Source: Strigops habroptila
Lineage: Eukaryota; Chordata; Aves; Psittaciformes; Psittacidae
Direction: 5' to 3'
NCBI RefSeq assembly: GCF_004027225.2
Contig: NC_044277.2
Span: 101,797,725-101,861,724 of the forward strand
DNA: 64,000 nt
Shown in pieces: positions 18,786 through 32,500 of this stretch (the first letter of the stretch is position 1; every line of letters starts with the position of its first letter). Below the pieces are notes generated by a model, which was given only the letters and a program-made list of their open reading frames with translations, had not been told where the DNA came from and did no database searches. A program made the translations under genes and the position numbers.

Positions 18786-21700
18786 CCAAAAGCCACAAGA
18801 CAAGTGACCAGTGGAAAGGCAAATTCAGGGGAGGGCTTAAGAAATAGCACACAGACCAGGTATGTCAACTACTTTCTTAGTTTCCTATGGTCTCTTGTGG
18901 AAAGGAGTCTGGCCATCTGTTTTACTCCAAGGATTATCTCATGATGTCAGCCTGAGAAACCTTGTCACCGCCACTCTTTCCTCAACTGAAAGTCTAAATC
19001 ACACAGCTGCCTCAATACCAGCCAAGCCTGAGAGGTCTCCACATAACCTAGACCAGAAGGGGAGGTGTACATGAGTCAACATGCAACCGAACAGCTCTAG
19101 GTGGGCTACACTAGAGACCTTAGTAGAAAACTTGCCTAGAGTCTTGCCTAGTTTTCCTTCACTTCATATCACTAGCTTTTCTACAATCACTACTGCTAGT
19201 AAAGTCCCACTGAACACTAGCCAACATACCACTATGTCACATAGCTCTCTTCAAACACCTTTACAAGGACATGGCTCTGAAGACACCACAAGTACCCCCA
19301 TCTCACTCGCTGCATTAGTTCTCTCTGAATATGAACCATCATTAAATACACTAATTAGTGCTCTTGGGAACTCTTGAGAAAAGCATGGACAAATACTGAG
19401 CAACTACTTAATGCCAAAAAGCCTAAAATATCTTGGCTTTACCTAGTTTATAGTGTATTGTAGTATCCAACTTTGAGCACAGGTCACAAAAATAGCCTCC
19501 AATGATAGTATCACTTTGTTATAATGGGCTAAATTCAGCCCTGAGTGGCTATAGAAATTAACGGACTTTATCCCAACATGTGGTTAATGAGGATGATCTA
19601 TTTCAAGCCCATAAGGTACCACGCTTCTGCCACTACAGATTGGCTGGGAATAATTCACCTCTTCAGAGACACTGTATTCACTTCTAGCCCTGGCTATGTT
19701 TGCTCTAAATAGAGGCAGCAAAAATAGACATCAAAATGAAAAACATTTCTTTCAAACTCCAAATGCCTCTGGCTCTGATTTTGATCTCACATGCAGTAGA
19801 AGCTCAAGTGAGTGGAGAGGTTTATTTCTCATTTGTGCCAGTAAAAATGAAATGGGCCCACTACCTTTAACTGCTTTAGACTGCAGAATGTTTAAGACAG
19901 TATCTATACACTTAGAAAAAGTTAACCCTGGTTAAACAAGGCTAACCTTTACTTCTTCAGATCTCTTCCTATGGATAATCTCTCTGCATCTTTTGATTTC
20001 TGTAACCACCTAGTTTCTAACTTCCCTGCCCATACTGCTAAATCCACCTCCCTAGAAGTCCCTTCTCAAGAACTTCAGAATCAAATTCATCCAGCATCAG
20101 ATTTCTACTTCTGCACAGCCATGTCCTCATCTCTAGAAAGCATGTAAGCCCATGTTCACCTGTTCAGATGAATACGTGACTACCTGTAAGAAGAGGTGCA
20201 TAAGGATGCTTTCTTGGAGATCTTAGTCTTAGCTCCCAGTTTGAACTTAGCCTTTATGTCTTTGCTGCTGTTTGGTTATTTTGAAACAGGGCACAGCTAC
20301 AGAGGCTCAAAATATACCCTCAACTTTTGTATCCAAATTCTCCATCATGCCCTCTATTTTCCACAAACACTGAAAATGTCTAAAAAAGCAGAATGCTCCA
20401 GAAAGTACTAAACTACAATTCAAGTGGTGTCAGAGCTTTCAAACAGGCTTGTCATTTTTCATGTGGATGATTTGCATAAGAGATCTCATATATTCCCTCT
20501 TCTTAAAACTTTTCTCATCTTATTCTTAGCTGAAGAGGTAACTGAGGAAGGATCTGCCCTGAATGTTTGAATGTAACCTAGCAAGTTTTAGCTACGCATC
20601 TTCTAGTGGACTAAATTTTGCCAGGGAGCACTTTATGTTCCAGAGGCCAACTACCAAAGTCTGGCTGTGCTCATACTATCGAAGTACTTCAGCCTCCAGA
20701 AAAGGATGACCTCATCCAAGCTACCTATGGGGAAAGCTCCCTCATCCATGCAAACTTCCAAACAGTCATTGGACACTGTTTGGGACAGCACTAAGTGGTC
20801 TGGGCCAGGGATCATTCTAACAACCAGAAAAAAACAGAATGCAAATTATAGGGAGTCAACACTTTATTTCACTATTGTAGATGCAGCCTTTAAAACCTTC
20901 CTATCATCACAAAAAAACCCCACTGGATCAACTATTTCTGGTCTACTTGCTTTTAGCTTACAGGTTCTCCTTTTCCTAGGAAGAACGAAAAATGTTCACT
21001 GATGATAAAAGCTGTGCTAAGTGGAGCACTTCCACGTCTTTCCTTTGGGATAAGCTTACGATTTCATTCCTACGGCTCATAACCTTAGCTCCCCAGACTC
21101 GTTGACTTTCAGCAAGATAGCCAAAGGTGGGACTTGGGACTGTAAGTGTGGACTCATGCAGACTACAGCTATGTATATTAGAGATTTCCAAGGAGGCTAA
21201 AGAACTAAGTGCCCAGCTCTCTTCAAACCAAAAGACTCTACCTGGTCTTCACTGATACAAACAGTATACCTCCCAACAGACCACTCTATGTCCCAGTAGA
21301 GATGAAGGGGAGGACAGCTAACGTATTCTATTTCATCTTTTACCACCTCCAAGCATACTTCATTCATTACTTGGATCACAATGAAATAAAGATTTGAGAT
21401 TCTTATCTACTTAGTCATTTGTTAACTTCTGATAAAATTGAGCTTTGTCTTCTTATCTCCCTTTGCCAAACAAAGAGGTCAAGGCCAGCAAGTGAACCTC
21501 ATCTTTCACGCTACTTACCGGATTCAATCAGTCACGTATTGTAGTTGATCATTACATTTTCTAGATAACTACTTGCCCTCTATTCTATGATACAAAAAAT
21601 GTTTGGTGTGCTAACCAGCATTTAATGGGAAGGAGGAGAAAAGACAAAACTCCACTGACACCGTATCTTTGTCATCAGTTTCATCAGCGTAAAACTGGCA

Positions 21701-22464
21701 ATAATTTCACAATGTGTTTCGACCATAATCAGCAGGAATAACTTGTCTCTCTAGATGAAAACATAACCTTTATTCTCAATATACAGCCATTATCCCTCCC
21801 TCTCCATGGAACATCGTAACACAAAAGTTGTCCAATGAACAGACTTCACCATCTTTTATCATTATAATTTCTGAATCCTCAAAATATGAATCTAGTCGTC
21901 CTTCAGGAAGCTTTGACTCCACTTACTCCACTATACAACTCAGGTTAAAGGCCTAGCCCTTCCTCATGGATGCTCTATATTTCTTGGGAACTACTTCTCA
22001 AATACAACCACTATCAGCTTTGCTTTTCTGGCTAACATATCTGCTTGTATCTGTCAGGACTCTCTTTTGGAAGATAGATATTGGACTTTTTTGGAAACAG
22101 GCTGACATCTTTAGCCTAGTCTTGAAAGTCACAATTCCCAATTAGTCACCAAATCTAAGAGAAAATGGAAACATTAAAGACTTTGAAAATCTACTTTAAA
22201 AACTTCATCATTAAATCTGAAAATCTTAACTTTGGACTGAAGCCCTCATGGTGGAAAGACATCTGTATACATTTGGTAGTAGTGATAAAATGTTGCTCTT
22301 ATTTATAACAGCGTAATTATGGAAGCAGATTTAGTTAGTTCCTACAACTATTTCCTTTGGCTAAGCGCAGATTTATGCATATGTAACAGATTATGACCAT
22401 TCTCCCACCTACTCCAAAGCTTTGGCACCACATGTATTTATAGTACTATGCATACAATGCCAAC
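18786..22464. other. Non-coding DNA, no gene recognised
   Basis: This is AT-rich DNA without supported exons, RNA genes or retroelement proteins. Open frames reach only about 110 codons and are compositionally random. I see nothing specific. Confidence 0.55.
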
Positions 22465-23231
22465 CGCATGAAGCCCAACAAAGCAAAGTGTAAGGTCCTT
22501 CCCTGGGTTGGGGCAATCCCAAGCACAGCTGCAGGTTGGGTAGAGAAGTCATTCAGAGCAGCCCTGTGGAGAAGGACTTGGGGGTGTTGATCGATGAGTG
22601 TGCACTCGCAGTCCAGAAAGCCAACTGTATACTGGGCTGCATCAAAAGGAGCATGACCAGCAGGTCAAAGGAGGTGATCCTGCCCCTCTACTCTGCTCAT
22701 GTGAGACCCCACTTGGAGTACTATGTGCAGTTCTGTTGTCCTCAATGTAAGAAGGACATGGAGCTGTCAGAGGAAGTCCAGAGGAGGGCCACAAGGGTGA
22801 TAAGGGGGCTGGAGCACCTCCTGTACAAAGACAGGCTGAGAAAGTTGGGGCTGTTGAGAGTGGAGAAGAGAAGGCTGCGTGGAGACCTCATAGCAGCCTT
22901 CCAGTATCTGAAGGGGGCCTACAAGTAAACCAGAGAGGGACTCTTCATCAGGGACTGTAGTGATAGGACAAGAGGTAATGGGTTTATACTTAAACACGGG
23001 AAGTTCAGGTTGGATGTAAGGAAGATGTTCTTCACTGTGAGGCTGGTGAGGCACTGGAACAGGTTGCTCAAAGAAGCTGTGGCTGCCCCATCCCTGGCAG
23101 TGTTCAGGCCAGGTTGGATGGGACTTTGAGCAACTTGATCTAGTGGAAGGTGCCCCTGTCCATGGCAGGGGGATGGGAACTAGATGATCTTAAGGTCCCT
23201 TCCAACCCAAACCATTGTATGATTCTATGAT
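22465..23231 (+). mobile_element. CR1 LINE, 5'-truncated 3' end
   Basis: A sense-strand CR1 fragment contains the end of the reverse-transcriptase ORF and the 3' UTR. The translation at 22,536-22,928 has the hallmark end of CR1 ORF2: [10 protein letters not shown], then [28 protein letters not shown], then [13 protein letters not shown] and [13 protein letters not shown]. The 3' part has the typical 'ggtgaggcactggaacaggt' block and terminates in the diagnostic 'gattctatga'. It has no catalytic RT core and is an inactive, 5'-truncated copy. The start is approximate. Confidence 0.95.
22536..22928 (+). pseudogene. CR1 ORF2 C-terminal remnant
   Basis: About 130 codons of the C-terminal part of the CR1 reverse-transcriptase protein stay open within the 5'-truncated LINE. 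The region lies downstream of the catalytic palm motifs, so no enzyme could be made. It has no promoter of its own and is a relic, not a gene. Confidence 0.9.
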
Positions 23232-26200
23232 ACAGTAAGCATCCACCCTGTAAAATAGGAAGGCAACTCCAGAGAGTGAATTGTTGCCAATATCAAAGAA
23301 CTGGTTACTTAAAAGGGTGGTTAATGTTCTGAACTGAGTGGTTAACAATATGTCAAGTGGCTTTTGAGAGAATGCTCGTATTTACTCAGAGGTCTATTAT
23401 TCACTCATAAATTTATTGTTTAATTTCCTTGTAGTCTATTTCCTCTATTATATATTCATAATCATCTTCTTATAAGTTCTCCTCCCACAGTCTATGTTCA
23501 CCATATATAATTATTGTCTATGTTCACCACATACCCTTTTGTGCCGTATAGATGGTGAATATTAATTTCCATAGAGCAGAGATTTATTTTTTTTTAATTA
23601 AAACAATGTTTCTTAGAAAAAAAATGCAATAACCATCAGTTAAATTTAACAAATAAGGAAAAGTCATTAAACAAGAATGCCAATGAAGATGCTGAGCTGA
23701 AATTCAGATAACATCAATCATACTTCCACTGTTCCAAAAGGTTGATTTAGTCAATACAAAGTCCACAGGGTTTCAGTAAGTGAACCATTCACACACATTA
23801 CTTTTTATTTCTCTGGAAGATGCAGTTACAAGCTCTGTAGCTGGGGCAATCAAACAGTATCTCAGCTACTCTGGAAAAAGATGTGCAAAAGGTGTGCTCC
23901 ACACGATGTGCTTCTGAGAAATCAACAGAGAATACATGTCAGACTTTGCATGGTGTCTTCACTCCTCCACATGAACAGGATAAGGTACAATGAGTGGAAG
24001 CATTTGAAATACATCACTGAAAATAGGGGCTTAGATTCTCTGGGGACTCAAAACTATTAACCTTTACAGGAGACAATCAGGTTTCACACCTTTTTCAACG
24101 AGGATATTTATTTCCCCCTTTCCTCCCCTCCCCCCCCCAAAAAAAAAAAAGATTCATGAACTTCTTAAGGTCTCCAAGGGAGTTTTTCTGCACCAACACT
24201 TCTCTATTCTGTTTAGTCAAAGTAGCTGAGAGGGAAGGACATAGTCACCAAGAAACTAGAACCAGATGAAGAAGAGTAGTCTGGTGAGTCTTACAAAATC
24301 TAGTACTTTAGATCTCGGCTTCAAGGCAACAGGTTAAGAAACTTGCAACTCCGGAACTGGGTATCATCAAATATTTATTTCATACAGCTACATGTTACAT
24401 AGGACTGAGCAGCTACACATGGTCATTCATACTGTAGTTGCACATTATTGTATGCCTTTTTTGTTGTTATGCGCATCTTGCCAATTGTGTTTTAAATACC
24501 TATTTGGCCTTGAGCAAGAAAGGAATAGTAACTTCTGAGGTAGAGTAGCCTTTTGGTCCAGAAGTCGGATTGTGTCCTAGAGCTATCTCATAGATCTGCT
24601 TTCCAGAATTGCAGCCAGACACACACAACCCCCATTAAAGTAATTGATTGCTCTCTGAGCTTAATATTTCAACATCCTGGGATCTACAGATTACAATACG
24701 ATATGCTATATCATAATATATAGCAAATAGCATTGAAGTCACTGGGCATCATCTAAGCAAATATCAAACAGAAGATGGATATCAGAGTCCAGAAAGAGCC
24801 ACAAGGGATATGTTAGAAGCCAGTAGCCAGCTGTTCAGAGCTTAACCCATCTATGGTATTTCTGTGAGGGCTGCAAGCAGAAAATCCCATTCCATTATCT
24901 CCAGAGAAGGAAGGAGGATCGTGAAGAGAGAAGAGTGAATTATTAAAGGATAGGCCAAGTATGACTGAGAGCTTATTAAAAAGGGAGGAGGATGGGTAAG
25001 TGGAGAAACAGCTTGCTAGTCTGGTTCTATTAAAATTGAAGGCCAGATCTTCTGTGTAATTTAGCATAGCTCCATTGACTCGGGTTGACTGGTTGACTTC
25101 TCTGGCTTTATGGCAGTTTACCAGCTGACATTTTAGCCTTTTAACTTGAAGCACTGCATGTTTTCCTGTGAGCTTGGTGTTTGTTCTGTCCCACACACTT
25201 TTTTTCTGCCAGAACTGACAAAATTCTGCAGCTGAAACATCTGAGGAATGATATCTCATCAAAGATGGATGTTTCCATGGAAATATCTGTTTCAGAAGAA
25301 GTTTTTTGAGTCTTTCACAGATAAAATATAAATAACTGGTTGGACAAGTTTTCAATAAATCAAAATAGAAACTTTCCTGGAGAAGCTGAAATGTTGTTTG
25401 GGTTGCATTTTTCCTCTCTTTTCTCTAATGAAGAACATGCAATGCCTGAAGAAATGATCAAAATGAAAAGAGACGACAAAACCATGTATCAGGTTATTCC
25501 CCCACAAATGCCCAAATTTATAGCCCTGAGGGCAGAAAGACATGATGAAGAGCTGGTGGCAGTGAATGCAAGGCAGAGAAGGGAGTGATAAGTGCTCCTA
25601 GTTTCTCTCTAAATTAGGGCCTATTCTTTCTCCCTCTTTTCTCTGCTCCTCCCTTCCCACTCATCGCAGCTAGTGCCTCAGACCGTAATCTGCTGGAAAA
25701 AAACCCAGAGCAAGCTGCGCCTCCCCTGCACCAGCCGTTCCTGATAGAGAGATCCTCTGACATGAATCTAGAGGGCTTTTTCTTCCTCATTTTGAGTGCT
25801 GGTTTTCCTGTACAAATGGACTGACATTTAATCATAAGTGAAATATATTCCAGGGGTGAAACTGCTGTGACTGTTTCCCGAAATATGATCCCAAGGAAGA
25901 AGAACTGGTTATAGAAAATTATGCACTGAAAATGATTTTACAAATGAATATGTTAAATAAAATGCAGAGTTCTGTTCAAACACATAGAGGAGTCTGACCA
26001 CAATCGAAGTTGGTAACTACATATCTGAGAGCCTCCACTGAGAGTCTCAGCCCAAGAATACTAGAGGAAGTAGGAATGCATCCAGGATCCTGGATACAAC
26101 CTACCATATCCACATCCATGAGTACTTCCATGCCCCAAAATAGTGCGGGTGAACCACTCTTGGAGGTCTTACCCAATGTGTGTAATGACAGCCAAGGCTG

Positions 26201-27859
26201 TGCTTTACAATGCAAAGATAGTATTGAAGATAAAAGATTCCGTTGAATATTTCCAGGTCTTTACCTTACCACCACTACCCAGAAAGCTCTCTGTAAATGA
26301 AATGTTCCAGCTTAATCCCCGCTTCTGGAAATGCAGTACCAGCTTCCTTGGCACAGTTCAGTATAGCGAAGAATGTAAGAAGACTCCTACGACTGGGGAA
26401 GAGAGCTAGAGCTACCAGCTGCTTTGAACATTTGTAGAGGAATACTTGGGAACTGGGTTGCAAATACACCAATATATTCCACTTTCCAGGAGCCTGAAGT
26501 ATGTTTGGCAATATACAGGAGTGAACTGCTGTTGGTGTGAAACCTCCGCTGGGAGGTTGGCTAGAACAGTACGTAATCCTACACATGGATGAATATGGTC
26601 ATGCTATTTTATTGCTGTGCATAAGGTCCCATAAAGAATACACCACTTGACTTACTTTTCCCATATAAAAAATAAAAGGTATGTTTAAATCTTTGGTTAG
26701 CTTTAGGCAGAGCTTAGCTACTGACCAGTGCTCCCATCTGATGGAGCTGAGGAAAAGACAGGCAGATTTGTCATCACTGACAAAGTGGTTTTGTACAGCA
26801 AGTGTTAAAACAGAATGAGAAAAGAACTACTTATTTTAGTGGAGGCAAACTCCAGCTTTTCCTGTGAGTTAGTTAGGTGAGGTCAGCCAGATGAAAAAAA
26901 AAAAGTTTGTTAAACCATAAATGCAATTAGAACCAAAGAGACTGCACTGGGGATAGGTGTTATTCAGTGTGTGTGAGGGGTTGCCAGAATCTGGCTCTGA
27001 ATAGTTTTGATTAACAAACCTGAATCTGAATTGTTAGAGAACTGTTCATTTCGTTAAGCCATTATTCATGGCCTGTGACTGGTCATAAGTAATGTTCTGC
27101 ATCCTGATGAGAGGATTGAAGCTTACACTGGAATGATGAATGCCTGACAGCAGATAATGAATAGTGTACTTCCCTCACAATTCACAAATGCTCTAGGGTT
27201 TCTGAATTGTAAACTACCAGGCGAGCTCACTGAACAAGTACATTGAAATAACATTCCCAAAAGCAGCAGGATTTCAGCTCTTTCTCTATGGGGTAGAGTT
27301 TTATTTCCCTAATCATCAAAGCAGAATGGGTCAAGCAGGTGTCCTGGAGCTGCTTGTTGCTTTTGTCCGAGACCCAGGCAGTCTGCAAATACAACCCAAT
27401 CCCTCAGCCACAGATTCCTCCCCTGTGAGGTCAAAACCCAACTCTCTCAAAACGTACTCACTCCATGATCTGGTCACTTCCACTTGTAGTTGGAGATGCA
27501 TTAATACTTGCAAATAATAATCCACACCAGTACATAAATAGCAGTCAATGGAAGCCAAGTAATTCATTTATCAATATATGAGCCAACAGACTGTCTTAAT
27601 TATTTAACTATTTTGGTAAAAGCTAATACATAGAGAACTTAAACGGTGCATGGATCTTGCACAGGGCCTTCAGCCAAGGGGAAATTTCACACAAAACGCC
27701 TGGCAGTTCAAAGTCTTCTCTGCATGCAAATGGAACAGAGTATGCCTCTGCTACATGGACCTGCAGGAGGACTAGCCAGGGCCAAAGCATTGCAAATGAT
27801 GCTTGGACCAACACATTGCAATACCATTTTCCAGTTTTATCACAGTCTCTAAACACCAG
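23232..27859. other. Non-coding DNA, no gene recognised
   Basis: No supported gene. A C-run followed by an A-run (about 24,131-24,151) and short A-tracts are present. The 180-codon minus-strand frame at 24,813-25,355 has no recognisable domain, signal peptide or flanking splice signals and is probably chance. Confidence 0.55.
27855..27859. repeat. Target-site duplication ACCAG, left copy
   Basis: ACCAG precedes the TGTC terminus of the solo LTR and is repeated at 28,457-28,461 directly after its ACA terminus. Confidence 0.85.
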
Positions 27860-28456
27860 TGTCATTGTTTAAACCCAGCTGGTAACAGCACCACTCGCTT
27901 TTGCACACCGCCCTTTACTCCCCCCACCCAGGGCTGGATGGGGAGGAGAATCAAAAGAATGTAAAACCCACAGGCTGAGATAAGAACAGTTTAATAACTA
28001 AAGTACAATATACTACTACTAAGGGAAATAACAAGAAGAGAGAATATAAAACCAAAAGGGGAAAGAGAAACAAAAAACCCCTAAACAATAAACACAAGCG
28101 ATGCACAATACAATTGCTCTCCACCTGCTGACTGATACCAGCCCGACCCGAGCAGCAATCACCCCCTCTGGGTAACTACTCCCAGTTTATATACTGGGCA
28201 TGACGTTCTGTGGTATGGAATACCCCTTTGGCTAGTTTGGGTCAGGTGTCCTGTCTCTGCTTCCTCCTGGCGTCCTGTGCCCCTCCTCACCGGCAGAGCA
28301 CGAGAGACTGAAATGTCCTTGATCAGGGCAAGTGCTACTTAGCAACAACTAAAACATCAGTGTGTTATCAGCATTATTTTCAGACTAAAGCCAAAACACA
28401 GCACTGTACCAGCTGCTAGGAAGAAAATTAACTCTATCCCAGCCAAACCCAGGACA
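27860..28456 (-). mobile_element. Solo LTR related to the provirus LTR
   Basis: This 597-bp element begins TGTC and ends GACA and is flanked by the 5-bp duplication ACCAG. It aligns with the provirus LTR in blocks: the AACCCAGC start, 'gggaggagaat', the 'cccgacccgagcag' block, 'tttatatactgggcatgacg' and the CAGGTGTCCTGTCTCTGCTT block. It is substantially diverged and carries an extra A-rich segment around 28,040-28,095. No internal sequence remains, so it arose by LTR-LTR recombination. It has the same (minus) orientation as the provirus. On its sense strand it has an ATTAAA (27,990-27,995) that the provirus LTR lacks. Confidence 0.93.
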
Positions 28457-28461
28457 ACCAG
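28457..28461. repeat. Target-site duplication ACCAG, right copy
   Basis: ACCAG follows the ACA end of the solo LTR and matches the left flank exactly. Confidence 0.85.
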
Positions 28462-29398
28462 GTTGACTTCTACCCAGTCATATAGATCTCCCCAACTGAA
28501 GGTAATGCAAGCATGTGAGGAAAATGTTTCATTCATTTATTTTATTAAGGGAAAGTGAAATGTAGAATAGCTGTCAAGAGCAGCTTTCAGAGAAACACCT
28601 TAGAACATCAAGATACACGTGTTGCAGCTGAACATTTGATAGTCAATCACATGCAGAACACTTTATCCATGACAGACAAGAAAAAAATTGTTTGGCTTGA
28701 AATATTTGTACTTCACAGGCTGATCTTTCAACCAAGCTGAAGAATCAATTAATTGAATTAACATGGCATATCAGTCTCCAGAGCACTCAACATTTTGCAA
28801 CTATGTGAAGTCTGTTGCTGTGGCAGGCCTGCCTACACATTTTCAGCTAATAGCGCTACAATCTATGTGCTTCCATTTACAGCCACGTCCTTGCTAGCCG
28901 TAAATGACAGCAATAGCACCCATTAAGTTGGTGGCTTGGGACAGGCTTCAAGCAAGGAATGGCTCATGGGAGAATCTCAGTTCAGCAGTATCCTGCTGGG
29001 ATGGCAGCTCCAAAAGTAAACAAGCAGAGGTTTCCCACTGACCCAGCATCAGTGAGAGTTCTACGTTTTTTTAACAATGATTGCAGTTTTATAAGGCAAT
29101 AGTATACATTCTGCACGTCCTTTGTGTCTGCTCATAGGGCTGAGTTTCTGCATCCCACTGGGCCACTTGGTGCTTCTGTTTACAATGGCTGGGTGAGAGG
29201 ACCAGGAATTATGGACTTTGCCTATCTTCCAGGAGTAGTACACAACTTATCTCACTATATTCCTTCCTGTCTTTACTGGGTTGATTTTCAAGATTGTAAA
29301 GGACAGTTTTAATCTCAGACTGGAGAAGTAGCAGATTGGGTAGTCCCAATGCTGCCACTGTAATTGCCTGTGTAATCTCAGTTGAATTACTCTTATCC
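28462..29398. other. Non-coding DNA, nothing specific seen
   Basis: Unique-looking AT-rich sequence between the solo LTR and a CR1 fragment. No ORF with family features and no repeat recognised. Confidence 0.5.
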
Positions 29399-29510
29399 TA
29401 GATTGGTTTGGGTTGGAAGGGACCTGAAAGCTCAACTAGTTCCAACCCCCTGCCATGGGCAGGGACACCTTCCACTGGACCAGGTTATTCAAAGCCCCGC
29501 CCAACCTAGC
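29399..29510 (-). mobile_element. CR1 LINE 3'-end fragment
   Basis: The plus strand reads 'gggttggaagggacctgaaa' and 'ccctgccatgggcagggaca', then 'ccttccactggaccagg', the reverse complement of the CR1 3' UTR. Only about 110 bp remain. The 'cactgga' variant and the loss of flanking parts show it is degraded. Confidence 0.88.
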
Positions 29511-32500
29511 ATTTTCCTACTCTTTCAATCCTTTGGGTTTCCACATGAAATTATATTTCCTTTTACACTTAAACTGTAAATCTTTAGGCTGTGGGTCACT
29601 TCCTACTGCTTATTGTACAGAATCAGGCACAATGAGAGTAATTTTGAAAATATTATTGAGTTATCTTGATATCGTCATCAAATATTTTTATTAACCTCAA
29701 TTTCATCCTTGTTGTCCTATATAAGTGCATCTTCCTGATGCTTAGACCATTCTGTTACTTGTAGGTATTCTTCAAAGAACCTGCTTTATGGCCCTTTTAC
29801 TGGAATACAGAATCTACAGTGAAAAGTATAGGATATTACTCCAAACAATTTGTGGATGGCCAGTGTCTCCTGCTTTGGGAGTTGCTAGGAACTAGTCGAG
29901 CAGCAGCACCCCCATTAGCTTTGCATATTCAGGAGAGCAAATTTATGTGTAGCTCCTGGTGTCCACTGGACTCCTTTTCATTACACAGGCAGCAGAAGGA
30001 ACAATTGGAGAAAAATACTATTCCCAAACAGAGTCACAGAATTTGTTTAAATTATTTCTTCTTTTCCAATATCTAAAGCTCCTTCCCCCAATAAATGCCA
30101 CCAAGTTTCTTTGCGGCTATCCAGCAAGCAGGTGCTGAAGATCACCCCACATTTGAAATGCCCTGCTAGGAAGTTCTCCAGGACTGCAAGGCTAAGAGGT
30201 TTTAGGAGCTTTGCTTGAAGGATTTCTTATTCCCTACCCTTTCTGTGGTTCATTTTCCTTCCCTCTGCCTTACCACTTCCTCCATCTACTCTTCCCCCTC
30301 ATGGCTTGTGTATGGAATTCATACATGCCTAAGGCTTCCTTTCGTTACATCTGCAGATACTCTCTCCTCTCTTTTCCTCGCTCACACCTACCCACTTTGA
30401 TTTCTCTACTTCCAGCCACATGGACCACCCCACCACGAGACATGCTCTCTCACACTCGACGCTCTCATATTCCACTAACAGCCGTGTGAAGAAAATTTCA
30501 ATCAAACAAGTGGTCAGAGTGGCAAGTAGGCATAGCTCCAAAGACTTCAAAGAGAGTTTGCGGTTTTCATGCTAGCATTTTTTGCGGTAGTCATTCACTG
30601 CTAGTTAGGTCTCGTATCAGCCTCAACCAATCAAGCCACTTCACTTTCCAAAGCCAGCTCATAATTAAAAAAGAAGGCCAACAGACTCTCAGTGATGATG
30701 CAATGATGTGTTTTCAGGTGCACTTCTAGGCATGAGGCCAAAAGCTAAGTTACCATTTATGCAATTTGAAATGGATGGCATAAAATTAGGCACTGACTAG
30801 AATTTCTCATTGCAATTCTTAATCGTTTTGACTTTATTTTCCCAACAGTCAGCAGGTTTTTCTTCTGAGAAGACTTTTTTTTTTTTAAAAATTAGATGGC
30901 TACTTAGCATGGCTATCAGTTGACTCAGATGACAGGACATTGCACTTACAAGACCTTTCGTGCTCCTTACTCCTCCTTTTCTGTTTCTCAATTAGGCTAA
31001 ATTCTGCTGCCTTTATTCACACTATTGCTTTATTTCATAGCTCATACTAATGATTTCAGTAGTGACTCCTAGAATAAATTACCACTTCAGTGTGCCAAGA
31101 TGACCTGAAGTCATTGCTGAGGGCTGTTTCAGGCCTTTGTCATGCCTTTCTTATCCCATTTGATCATCCACAAAGCCAGGACTTTCTCACAGCTCATCAG
31201 CTGGTTCCCCCAGAATTGGTAAACAAATACCTTCCCATGGTTACTGTGCTTAATGGGAAAGCGTAACTGCATCACTAATGTGGCATGCATCTACTGTCGC
31301 TCTTACCAATTTAGCAATCTCATCTTGTATCTATCAATCAGTAAGAATGGTGTTGTCCTGTTTCAAGAAGACAAGTTTTGTATGTCACAATGGTTGTGCT
31401 GGTCAATTCCTCACTGAATCAGGTATTATGTTAGTATTTCCCACATACTCATATTTTTAAGAATGAGTATCAGCAATTGAAATGATAATTCAGAACAGTT
31501 AGAAGCATTAAAATGTATGAACCTATAAGAATTATCAAAACGTCATGTACCTATCCTATTTCCCTCCAGCAGAAGTCCAGCCAATTCAGCAGATCACTTT
31601 TATAGCTGTGAAGATACCCACCTGGGCAGGTGCATGAGGTAGAGCTTAATTATGGAACCTCTTCTTGGAAATCTGTTGGGACATTTGCAGTATAAATCAT
31701 GGAACAAAATCAATTGCTCACCAATTGTGTCTCAAAATACTGAGAGTGCAAAGTCAAACCCCCAAAAGATAAGGAATGCCAGAGTTGAGACGATCATGAC
31801 CTAGCCTGGAAAGGACAAGCTGATACACTTGATGCTACGTAGCCTGAAGGGAATGTGCAGTAACTGGTTACCCCAGTGCCTTATAAAATCTGCTCCCAGA
31901 CTTTCCACAGTTGCTATTAATAGGAGTTATAAACAGTCACAGAACCATAACACAAGATTAGCTGTTATTATATCTATTTCACAGATAAACTATCTGACAA
32001 CCAGTAAAACTGAAATGGAAACCAAGCCTCTACAGACATACTGGTAGGAATGCTACAGCAGGATACTGGAGAACAGTGTGCTCACAATGCGCAACCTGAT
32101 AAGGGCAAGGCCAAGTTTTACCTTATTCTACTGCTGTGCTCAAGTGAAACAGAAGTACAATCAAAAGTGAAGTCCTGCTACTGTTGTCATGTCTCCATTG
32201 TGGTCCCTTGATGACAAAGAATTCCCATCTCTCATCTCTGACCACCAGCAAGAAGTTCTAACACTGGATATGGTCTAAGGCTGCAGATAGCCTTGAAGTT
32301 GCTGTTGCCTCCTAAACGGTTGTTTCTGGCCCTGTAGTATTGCTTCCCTAGTTTGAAAGAATCGGAGGAAGGCATAATCTGGTGTAGGCAAAATTATTTA
32401 GCCTAAAGGATTTAAACAGTTGCCTTCAGTCAGCTGGTTTTGATCAAGTGGGAGCTTTCTTGAAAATGTCTCTGCTAGCTGAATTCTGGTGGCAGTTCAC

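Noticed and set aside
24813..25355. 180-codon minus-strand open frame
   Set aside because: No domain, no signal peptide, no nearby promoter or splice signals.
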